DNA of 39,043 nucleotides from JBNJGT01 sp964473285 (lineage in GTDB: Archaea > Nanobdellota > Nanobdellia > Woesearchaeales > JACJVW01). This document shows, piece after piece, positions 1 to 12,200 of the stretch (position 1 is the stretch's first letter; the number at the start of each line of letters is the position of its first letter). The notes under the pieces were generated by a model, which saw only the letters and a program-made list of their open reading frames with translations, did no database searches and was not told the origin of the DNA. The stretch spans positions 1-39,043 of the forward strand of contig CAYYOI010000011.1 of NCBI GenBank assembly GCA_964473285.1, given 5' to 3'. The translations under genes were made by a program, and so were the position numbers.

Positions 1-126
1 CCTCTAAATTATTGAGATGAACTTATATTTATGTCTTTTTAAATTACCAATGTCAGTAAACGAAAAACTTAAAAAATAATCTTACTATGAAAATTCTCAG
101 GGGAAATTTTTATTAAAAAGAGGCAA
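1..126. other. Upstream intergenic leader of the giant gene
   Basis: This AT-rich stretch holds no credible gene. An ATG at 87-89 opens only a nine-codon frame that stops before the giant gene and is out of frame with it. The useful content is two TATA-like runs (about 20-32 and 61-80) and a purine-rich AAAAGAGG at 116-123, which ends three bases before the ATG at 127 and is closer than an ideal ribosome binding site. The next gene upstream is outside the window. Confidence 0.6.
61..80 (+). promoter_or_regulatory. Candidate archaeal BRE/TATA promoter for the four-gene operon
   Basis: CGAAA followed by ACTTAAAAAATA resembles a purine-rich TFB-recognition element plus a TATA box. Transcription would start about 25 bases downstream, near 97-100, leaving a leader of roughly 27-30 bases before the ATG. 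A second TATA-like run (ACTTATATTTA) lies at about 20-30 and could be used instead. In such AT-rich DNA, matches of this kind also occur by chance. Confidence 0.35.
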
Positions 127-219
127 ATGTATTCAATTAGATCAAGCCAAATAAACAGAGTCAGCACGCTCATAGTGGTCGCTTGTTTTGTCCTACTTCT
201 AGTCCCTACAATGTTTGCT
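127..219 (+). other. Signal peptide of the giant protein
   Basis: Residues 1-31 show a short polar start with Arg5 and Arg11, an uninterrupted hydrophobic run from about Val12 to Phe30 and a small residue (Ala31) before a polar mature start. This predicts Sec export and places the following 9390 residues outside the cell. If it is not cleaved it would act as a second membrane anchor. Confidence 0.8.
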
Positions 220-3200
220 TCTTTTAATATACTGAATACCTCAAACACAACACTTTATGCAATACATAATGGGGAGGAAATCCTTTTAGAAGAGAATCAG
301 TCCAATGCTGTGAACGTTGAAGGATTCTGGCTTTCATTAACTCAAATAGATCCTTATCTGGATAATAATACCTTGCATATCTTGGTTAGATACGGCAATC
401 AGAGTATCAGGAAGAATGTTACAATAAATGTGACAGATAATTCAACAGGGATAACTGAAAATGAAACAGACAATGCTGATTCAATGAATCTTACAAATCC
501 AAATAATACAACAACAAAAAGAAATATCACAAAAAACAAAACAGATAATCTCTCTACACAAGTGAGTAGTAACACCTCTTCCCTTGAAGACAAAAACTCC
601 TCTGGCATTGAAGACAAACATGAAAAAAATGTATCCATAAAATCCAACTCAACAAAGTTCAATATCTATAAGGTGCAAAAAGCTGCAAGGGTAGGGGAGC
701 CTGTAAAGTGGGTATATAGGGTTGATGTTGAAAATCCAGATGAAAACTCTTCTCTTGAGCTTGATTTGCCTGAAAGAGTCAATAATCTAAAGGTTGTTTC
801 AGGTAAAGGCAACTTACAGGAGAAAAAGCCTGCGACCATGAGTATGTCGAATGTAAGATATACTTTCCATCCAGAGGATCTAGATTCAAACTACACACTT
901 ACTTATGAGACCCCTGGTCCGAAGAAAAGGGAGGAGAACATAAAAGATACACCTGCAAATTACATGAAAGAGGTTGTGGTCTCTTCAGAGGATTCATATC
1001 ATTACAAAAACATCTCTGTTGAAGCAGATATAAAACCTGCGCGTAAGGGAGATATTACTTTATTCTGGGATCAAAACGGGCTTGTAGATGTTACTGATTC
1101 GGATGAAGTGGATTTGCAATATATTGATAAAAATCAGGATGGTCTGGTTGATAAGCTTGTCTGGATTGTGCCGCATCTTTCAGAGCAACAGTTCATAATA
1201 AGCGTGAATCGTGTTTTATTTTCTGTGAAATCAGGACAGATTGATAAGCAATGGTCTGTTTTTTTTGATACTTTCATGGATGGGGACATAAAGATCCAAA
1301 ATATGGACCCTGAATCCCTGGATTACCTGGAGCTTTATTATCTTGACGGGAGTTCATGGGTAAAGAAAGATATGGTTACTTATCCTTCTAAAAATAACAA
1401 TTATACTCTTAGCACATACTGGAACCCTGAAACGCATGGAATGGGAAAGATTGTGTATAATGTCAGCAGACTAGGAAAATTCAATTTGAATTTCAGTTTT
1501 AATAACCAATGGCAGCAACTGACAAATTATTATCGGTATGAACAGCAGAATCTTGTGCTTAATCTGGATAATCCTGTATTTAATTATCAGTTATGCTATT
1601 TTAACCAATCATACTCATCATGTAACCCTTCATCTGGGGATCCAGGTTATGGAGGGGAAGATGTTTATCTTGACTCAGGAAATGCTACAAAGTACCTTAG
1701 GTTGCCTAGTGATGTTTCTTTTACAAACGCTGAGTTTGAGATAAAGCCCATGCATTATAGGCATAACTTTTCTTTGTTCAACCACTATTCTATTATCAAG
1801 ATAAGATCCGGAAAATTCGGAGAATTTGATGATTCCATTGCAATGGGAGGTATGAATACTGTAGAGATCTGGGATCAAGGGGTAAAAGAGCAGGAATTCA
1901 TTGTACCTTTATTCAATGATTTTGATACACTAAAAACCTCTAATGATAATCTTGTATTTGCAAGTGATGATGGGCTTTTTGTAATGAATTATGAAAATTC
2001 AGAATTAAAGGAGAATATTTCAAAAGATTTTTCTTTGGGTTTTGAAAGAATAATAACTACAGAGTCAAGAGGAAGTCAGGAGATATATGGGCCTTTAAGT
2101 GAGAATGTGATTAATGTCTCAGAACTTGACAATCCTGTAAGCTTTCAGATACCATGGGAGATAAATGCAGAAAATCATCATTGCTATGCTGCAGTGCGTT
2201 TCAATAAGCATGGGTCTCCACAAGGGGAAATTCAGGCTTATTCTGATAGTTTGATGGTTGATTCTTTCTCAGAAAGGATTATAAAAAAAGAATCTGTAAA
2301 TTATACTCTTACAGATCCTAATGCATTTGATATATTAGAATTGGGAAGAAATGAACTGGAGAAAATCAGTTTCAAGACATCGGACCTTGAACTTCCTGAC
2401 CCCCTTAATGCAGGACAATGCTTTCTTGAAACAGGTATAGCAAGGAAGGGTAATCCAGGTAATCTTTCAATAACCCTTAACGATAAGGCATATGAGATTA
2501 ATGGAACTGACTTTCAGAACTTTAACCTTACTACTATGCCTGCCGGGCTATTCACAAAAGGCTTTTTGATTGATGGACAAAGTAATCAAACCGTTTCTTA
2601 TGAAGCAGGACTTTCTATAGGAGAAGACTTATGCTTTGTTGAGACTCCTTTGAATTATATGGGTTCAAACAGGAATGAAATCCTGCTTAATGCAGGAGAG
2701 AATAAATACCCAATAAGAGGAAGTGATATTCACGCCTCAGCTGTAGAGGAATATGTGACCGAGGAAGAAGTCAATGGACTTTTGGATGTCCATGGGTATC
2801 AACTTCCTTTAAGTGAACTGGGGCTTTCTTCTTTGGAAGGAGAGAAATGTTATGTGTCTGCAAGACTTAATTATTTTGGAAACAATGATCACCAGATAAA
2901 TGTTTCTGTAGGAAATACGGATTATACGATCGGGAAAGGGGAGATTAATGACTCAGCATACCAGAACTACACTTTTTTTGGAGCTTCACTTGACCTTTTG
3001 TATGATGAAAGCAATTTCACAAAAATAGATGGTGAAGATAATAATCCTGATAAATATATCATAACAGAATTATCATCTCTTGATCCAGAAATACCTGATG
3101 ATGGAATAAAAGGAGGTTCTTGTCCTATCAATTTTCCTATTTGTTATGAGGGAAGTAATGAAGGAAACCTTTTTTTACAGGTACAGGGAGGGGATACAGA

Positions 3201-6200
3201 ATCTCTTTCATCCCCTGTAAGCGAATGTGGTTCAGGATTCACGTGGGTAGAGGCATCTTATAATTGCAGTGATATAAAGCCAAATAAGGATGTTAGCCTG
3301 TGGTGTGAGGGTTGCAGCAAAACAGAATTCTACCGTATAGCATATGATAATTCCACATCAGGAGATAATTCAAAATCAATGCAGGGAAATTTCCTGAATG
3401 ATTCCCTTTCCCATGATTATGGCCTTATTATAAATACAACGAATTCATTCCAGTATACAGAAATAACCAATGAGGTAAGTTGTAATGATCTGTATAATGG
3501 TTCTTCAATCAATTTTTCATGCAATACATGTACATCATCAGAAGGATTTAATCTGCTTGATACTTCAAGTCTTCCTTATGTAAGAATTTTCACAAATACT
3601 TCCCTGAATTATACTCCTGTAAGGACAAGGGTGTCTTGCGATGATCTTGGAAATCTTGAATATTCATGCAACAATTGCAATGAGAGTGATTATTATCGCA
3701 TACTAGGAGATACTGAGCCAGAGGTTCAGTTCTCTAAGGCATCAAGGAATTATGACACTCTTAGCATGCCTGTGCCTTGTTCTGATGTCTCAGAGGGCCT
3801 GGAATATTCATGTAAGGATTGTAACCAATCTGATTATTATGCCCTATTTACTAATAACAAAACACAGGGTTCAACATCTTATTTTGATTTTGAATGGAAA
3901 ACATTGCGCTCAAGTAATCTTATCTCTTATATCTTTACAAACAGTTCATACGATTATGATGAGATAACTTTTGATGTACCGTGCGATACGCAAGAACTAA
4001 CTTTTAATTGTACAGATTGTAATGATAACGATTATTATAACATAATCCAGGTTGATAGCCAGGGACACACTAATCTTGAAAACGACATATATATGAAATT
4101 CATAACTATAGAGAACACGTCTTCAACTGATATTGCGGCAATTGATGAGATCGGCAATCTTCATCTTATTAATAGTACCTTATCAAGCTTATGGAATGTT
4201 TCTATGTTTCCTGTTAAGTCCTTTTCAATAGCTGATGTAGATCTCAACTATCCGGGTTCAGAGCTTCTTGTAGGAACTGCTAAAGGAGCAACACTTTTCC
4301 AGAGGAATGGAACTGTCCTAATAGAAAGAGAGCATTATACTACTGCAACATATCTTGGAATGAAGGGGAAGGAACGTGTTATCCTGTATGGTACAGATGA
4401 GGGTGAATTATACCGTTGTTCAGTCAAATCCTGTTCAAAAGTATATGATGCAGCGGGGGAGATTCTTGATATCAGTGTGGGAAACATAATGGCTCACACA
4501 AATGATGATGTAGCATTACTTCTTGATGATTCCGTTATATTACTTGATCCTGACTACAATGAAGTGGAGCGGTTGGCTGTAGATAACCTGAAAATGGTTG
4601 AATTGGGCGATATAACTACCTATAGTGAGAGTAATGATGAGAAGAGTCTTGCTGTGCTTTCAGAAAGTGGTGTCCATGTATTTGATGTGAATTTTCCAGC
4701 TAACCTGTCAATATATCTTAATAATACCCTTATTTATGATCATAGTGGTTTTCTGCAAGGGTCAGAAAAGGTGGTGTTTACAGAAGAACTGAGTACGGCA
4801 GGAAATGCTTCTTATATACCTTTCATATTCTCTGCGCAAGAAACCTGGATAAATCTTGATAATATAGCTATTGATTTCACATATGATTTTTCCGAAGGGA
4901 TAGATTATCAGCTTGGTCATACTGCTCTGTCAAAGATAGTGAATATCTCTCCAGGAGAAAAGGTCTCAAACTATTCTTTACGTATAAATTATTCAAAGCC
5001 ATCAGTGCCTATCTATGTAAGGGGAATAGAAAGCGATGTATTAACAGGAGATGATTTCGTTAATGAAAATGATGATTATTTCTATTTCAACAGGAGAATG
5101 TGCCCACATGATGAGTCTGCTGACAGCGACCCAGAGGTGGCATATTCCTCTGATCTTGCTTATCTTGGGGTCATCTCTGATGACGGGCAATCACTTGGTT
5201 GCGGTATGGATTATTATATATCAGATATTTTTCCTACGCATGATTCATACATCTGGTACAAACCTGAGATAAATGCCACACCAATAACAGAATCTATAGA
5301 TGAATCAGTTAACATACCTCATAATTATACAGTGGATGTTACTCTCTCAACTGATAGTTATGAGACGTTATATAATGTACCTGTAAGTTTTGAAATAAAT
5401 GATTCCTTTTCAGAATATAATCTCTTTATATTCAAGGATGGATGGCAAGAGATAACCCCGGATATAAAAGAGGAATGCAGCAGCTTCGAATACACTGAGA
5501 TTGAAGGTGTTGAGTATGGGGCTTGCTATGAGGATACAGATTCAGATGGAGGACCGGATACAGTTCATATAGAGCACCCTATGTTATCACATGAATCTGT
5601 AATTTACAGGCTATACTCGGAGATAAACTATCCTCCTGAACTCATAAACAGAAGTGTCTCTCCTGAAACAATATTTTGGGGAGAGACAATATTGTACAGT
5701 TTCTTCCTGGATGATCCAAATGGAAACGATGTATATATAAATCTTTACACACAGTTTGATGATCATGTACAGGAGAACTACCTGGATGGCAGTTCTCCTG
5801 CAGAATTAAACTTTACTTTGGTTACGGATAAGGAATGGGTAGATTACAAATATTTCTGGGTTGAGTATGGAGACCTTAATGAAAGTGGAGGGATCAAGTC
5901 TTCAAGAATCTCTGAAAAGAAATATCTCCCTGAAGTAAGAAGGCATACCCTGGAGATATATAATATAACAGCAAATAATACAGTGGCAAATGTTGATGAT
6001 CATGAAGCAGAGCATATAATTGTTGGGTTGAATGATACTGTAATAGATTCTCCTGTTGTGCAGGATGCACTCTGCACTTTAAAACTAGATGGTTCAGATT
6101 ACAAAAGTGTTTTACCTGATGAGAACGGAAGATGTATCTTTAATCTGCATGATTCTGGATTTATCGGGCAACATAGCTGGGAAGCGGTTGTGAGCGGAAG

Positions 6201-9200
6201 CAAGTATTATCAGGATTCAAGTAGCGGAGAGTATGTAATAAACCTGTCAGAAAGCCTTTATGGTCCTTTGTTTGTTGAAGCGATATCTCCTGAAAATGGC
6301 TCTTTGGTAGAGGGTTCCATAAATCTTGAGGTAGAAGTAAGGGATGAAAGCGGTTCTCCTGTGCAGGATGCCAGTGTTGAATTCAATACTCCTAAAGGTT
6401 TATGCATAGACTCAGGGTATTTGGGTGATGGGAAATATTATTGTACCTATGAGAAGAGCAGCAGCCTTACAAAAGGAACCTATGTGTGGAATGCTACAGC
6501 AAGCAAAAAAGATTATGTGTCAGGTGTATCAGGAAACAGGACTATTAATCTCTCAAATGCATTAAATGCAAATCTGGCTTTGACTTCAAGTCCACTATAC
6601 AGGGAAACAGCTATAGAATATCTTATCGAAAATATAACAACCGGTAATATCCCAGTAGAAGCTAATGTTACTGTTGAGTTTGATAATGTGACGGATAATT
6701 ATATTAATGTATCCAGTGCTTCAGGTTCTATTCCTATATCAGGCTCATATCCTGTTGGATCTTATGATATGAACATATTTGTGGAAAAGGAGGGATATGA
6801 ACCATTCCAGCATACAGAGGGTTATGAGGTATATGGGGGTTTATTTGTTGAGGTAGTATCTCCTCCTGACGGTACGGTTGTTGAAGATACTCAATGGCTT
6901 GTTGTGAATGTTACTGATGATCTAGGAGAACCAGTCACAGGAGCAGAGGTCATATTTAATACTCCTGCAGGAAATTGCATGGAAAAGACACAGGACTCAG
7001 GAACATATTCATGCCTTTATGAGGTGTCAGATAATGCAGGAGCAGGAATAAAAGACTGGAATGCGGAAGCTTATAAATCCTATTATAGTCCTGGGATCAG
7101 TAGCAATGCAACTCTTGATCTTGTAGGTTATATCAGTGCTACAGCATCAGTAGACCCTTTGGAAGTGGCAATAAGCCCTTCATCGGATCATCCTAATTCA
7201 ATCGAATATAATGTGACTGAGATAAGCAAAGGGACAATACTTCTTGAAGATGTCAATGTAAGCGTATTTCTTGATGACTCTCTTGTCTCTTCAAAAACAG
7301 TTGATTATGAAGATAGCGGTGTTGTTGATATCTCTCAGGATGAAAACCTTGAGGAACATACTTTCCTAATAAATGTCTCCAAAGAGCCATACTCTCCTTA
7401 TGTTTTCTCCAGGAAAATACAAGTCAAGGATGATCTTTTTGTTGATATAACTTCTCCAAAGAATGGGACTTCTTTTGATACATCCATGGACATATATTTT
7501 AATGTAGAGGATTCTAAAGGAAATATTGTAACCCAGGCAGATGTTGAACTTTTCCTTCCTTCAGGATATTGTGATGGGGGAATTGTAGATTTTTCAAATG
7601 GTACTTATTTTTGCAAGTATGTGCTTTCATCCAGTCTGCCTTCTGGATATTATAACCTAAGCATAGCTGTCTCAAAAGAAAATTTCTTTACAGGATACAG
7701 CAAGACTTATTCTTTCTACAAGGCTGCACACTTGGATGCTACAATCAATACTCTTCCTCCTTTGAATTCAGAGCTATACAGATGGGATCTTGAATCAGGA
7801 GATAAGAATGTAGAAGTAAATATCTCAGATGTCAATAGTTTAGGACAGCATATAAATGATAGTGAGTATCTTATCTATTGGAAGGAATATGGAAAAGGAT
7901 TTAACAAAACCGGAGTAATCCAGGAAGGAGAAGGATATGTTGATACAATAATCGATGTGCCAGATTATATCAGCACTGGAACCAAGAATCTTGTTATAAC
8001 TGTTAACAAGGAAGGCTATATGAATCATAGCCAAGAAATTCCTTACTCAATATATGGAAGCATCCAGGCTGAGACAGGCCAATCACAATCTTATGTATAC
8101 GATACAGGAGATTCAGTTAATCTTTTACTTAATCTTACTGATGATTTTGGAAACAGTCTTAGCGGAGCTACAGTAGAACTTGATGTGAGTGGAGACAGCA
8201 GGGCAGCATGTGCTTCAGGTTCATTTGAGGAGATCACAGAAGGGATCTACTCCTGTGAATATATACCTTCTTCCTCAGCTGATCTTGGCCTTACTGACTG
8301 GTCTGCAACAATAAAAAAACAAGGTTATAAGGAATATACAACTAAAAACAATTCGATATGGATCAAATCATATATATCAACAAAACTCGGGCTTGATAAG
8401 TCAAACCTTAAAAGAAACCAGACAATACAGCTAAATACTACTTTGTATGATTCTAGGGAGAGAATAATCTCTTCTGATAACTTTAATTGCACTTTTCAGG
8501 TAAAAGGAAGTCTTGGTATTGACCATCAATTGGATTCAGTAAGAAGTGATAATGGAAGCTGCATATACGAGTTTTCACCAGGTTGTGACTATATACCTGA
8601 TCTTTATACAATAACCGTAAATGTGACAGAGTTGTCATCTCATGAGGATTATACCTTTTCAAGTGATTCAGATACAGAAGATTTCAGTTTTACTGATGAG
8701 CTGAATCTTACAAGGATATCTCCGTCATCAGGGAAACTTAATGCAGATGCAGGGGATGTGTTTGATCTTGAAAGTAGTGCAATAGATTCATGCGGAAATA
8801 TTAATGATACTATAGCTGATAATTATATCATGTGGGAGGACTCATGGGTTCCTTCAACCATAAAAAAAGGCCTTAACAGGACTTACCAGATACCTGAGGA
8901 TTATTTCGGGACTATAATCCTTACTTTGTATTCCACATATCCTTACTATAATGTCAGTGAAAATGCGTCAGTAGAATTCCTTCTTGATGACGTGGTACAG
9001 ATAAAACTTCTGGATGGATCTGTTTTTGAGAGGTCAACCACACCTGAAGATGATCAGTTCCCTCTGGACGCACAGATATATACCGGTGATGATGAACCTA
9101 TAAATGAATCCGGTTATGCAGGTGATTATTCAGGCCATAATTGTACTTTCTATGTATATCAGAGTGGCTGGCAGGAGATAGGGCTTACTACAACTGATGA

Positions 9201-12200
9201 CAACGGGCATTGTTCAATTGTCTGGGAACCCGGATGCGATTTTAATGCAGGTAACTGGAGATTCAGGGTTATTTTTGGAAAAGATAATAGTACTCTTGGT
9301 TTTCCACTCTCGTATCCTAGTGGTAATGAAAGTCAGGAAACAATGCTTCTTTATGATCCGAATGTCAATGTTTCTATAATCTCTCCTTTAGAAAATCATG
9401 AATTTATCTATGGAGAAGAATTACAACTGAATGGGACAGTTACTGATAGTTGTCATCCAGATGAAGATCCTGCTGACTATGGCAAGAATTATTCTGTAAC
9501 ATGGGATTACCAAAGCATTGATGATGAAACCCTTACCCTTGCTAAGAAAATAGATGTATCATGGATGCCTCCATCAAAGGCTTACAAGAATTTTGCCCTT
9601 AACCTTACCATGGGAGGGGTAGGTTATCCAGTTGCTAAAGATTCAATCTTTATTGAAGGCTACAGACGTGCATCATTAAAGAATGCAAGTATTCCTGTGT
9701 TTGTTAACCAGAGCACAGATTATAATCTTTCATGCGCAGTGGATATACCGGGTTTATCAAACAAGAGTGGGTATCCAGTCAATTTTACGATCGATTCTGA
9801 GTCTGTGATGGTTACTACAGATGAACAAGGTGTTGCTGTTCATGAATGGAATTCTGGAATAAGGAAAGGAGTGCATTATTTCTCATGCATAATTGAGGAT
9901 GAGGAAGAAATGTATATCAAGAAAGATCCAGAGTCAGATCTGATTGCTGATGAGATAATCACTCCTGATATGATACATATTGAGAATTTTATCAGAACAA
10001 ACCGTGAATATGATCTTAATCTTGAACCAGGGCTTGAATTGGAGGAATATCAGTTCTCTGGTTCTGAATTATATAAGGTATACAGGAGTGGGGATAGTTA
10101 TATGGATCCTCCGGATGTGATGTATTTTGGGATGAACCTTACTATAGGGACAGCTGCATCCTCAACCACTAAGCCGCTTGACGGAGCTGTAGGCCATATC
10201 CTTGTCAAGCCGATGAATTCATCTGAGCCCTGGCAGGAGATTGCAAATTGTACAGTCAATATGACTGAGTATAACAATCGGCCTAAAACACCTCCTGAGA
10301 AAGCGGCTGAAAATACGATTGATAATATTTGGTATGATTATACCTGCCTTGCTAAATGGAACCCTGAACCAGGACAGGATGTGGGAGATTATGAGATGAG
10401 AGTTGAATCCACTTATCCTTCAAACGAGGATTTCACATCAGAAATAATAACTTATACGTCAGATTACAATACTGATATAGGGACTGGACTTGATGGGGAC
10501 CTGGAAATAACAGAAGATACTGTTGTCAATGAATATACTACTCTTGATGAGAATGCAATGTCAGGCACCAGCAAGATTAGGGTTGGGGATGAGAGCATCT
10601 TTTCCATAAATGATGAGATCATGATAATCCAATTACAAAATAATTCTAATGGAACTGCAGGAATGCATGAATTCCATTATATAAAAAATATCATAAGCAA
10701 TCAATTGACACTTGATTATCCCCTGGAGGGATCATATTATACAGGAGATTATCCCACCTCTCCTGATGCATCAGGCACAGTAACCCAAGTTATACGTGTA
10801 CCAAATTATAATAATCTTGTAGTGGATGGGGCATCAATCTATGCTCCATTATGGAATGGAACAGTGGGAGGTATAGTTGCTTTCAGAGTAAAAGAGAACC
10901 TGGAATTCAGAAACGGGGGTTTTGTGAATGTCACTGGCCAGGGCTTTAGAGGAGGCGTTTGTAAGGATTGCACAATGGGCTCTGCTGGTGGTAGAGGTGA
11001 AGGGATAACAGGCTGGCAGTATGGTGGCGGACAAGATACCTATAATGGAGAGGTCTTTTTGAACAATGAGAATGGCGGTGCTGGTTCTGCTGTAGGTGAA
11101 ACTATCTATACAGGTACGGGTATTGATGGGAATCTGACTGTGACAAGTTCTACACCTGTAAACTGCCCTGAAGGTTGGGATCGTTATGAATCACATTGTT
11201 ATCGATTGTCTGATACACTTTCAAAGACTCCTGCAACCTCATGGTGTGATTCGCAAGGAGGTTATCTTGCGGTAGCTGATTCAACTGATGAGGATAATTG
11301 GCTTGATTCAAATTATGCTGACAAGAATTTCGTGTGCGAGGTTGAACAGAATGGATATGTGATAAACAATTATACATTTCTTTCTTCAAATGAGGGGTCA
11401 GGTGAGCAGATAATTGAAGTGCCCGATGCATGGGCTTTTGGTTCTGAACCTGGGTTTGAGATCCTGATTGTACAGATGCAGAATCATTCAGGTGGAGAGG
11501 CAGGCACATACGAGTATGCCGTGGTCGAGGATATAATCTCTTCTACAGAATGGAGCCTTTCTATACCTCTTGAGAATTCATATTATTCAGGGGAGATTGC
11601 AAGCGGGCCAGAGATGAATGGTACTCTCACACAGATCGTAAAAGTCCCTCATTTTGACAAGCTGAATCTAAGCGGAGGGGTTATAACTGCTCCATATTGG
11701 AATGGAAGCCGTGGAGGTATAGTTGCATTCAGGGCACAGGAAGTGATAATGGAGAAAGGAGGTTATATCACTGCTGATCATAGAGGATTCAGAGGGGGGC
11801 AGTGCGGTGAGTGTGGTGATGACTGGGATGGTGGCCGTGGAGAAGGATATACAGGATGGCAACTGGGAGGCGGTACCAAGCACTATTCTGATGACATGTG
11901 TTCTTTTAATAACGGTAATGGTGGTGGTGGTTCGGCTGTAACAGATAATAATGGTGGTGGACCAGGAGCTGGTGCAGGCCATCTTGAAGAAGGCGAGACT
12001 GTTGATAATGGACAGTCAAAGTGGGATTATTCATATGGTGGAGATGCTGTAGGTGATGATTCTCTTTCCAAAATCTTTTTTGGTGGCGGTGGCGGAGGTG
12101 GATCTGATAATGATAATCATGAACCATGGGCTTATGGTGGAGATGGCGGAGGTATTGTCCTTGTTAGTGCAGATAAGATATCTGATGGGGTAATAAGTGC

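Noticed and set aside
1123..1152. DKNQDGLVD as a dockerin or EF-hand pair
   Set aside because: Only one calcium-type loop is present, with no partner loop or flanking helices.
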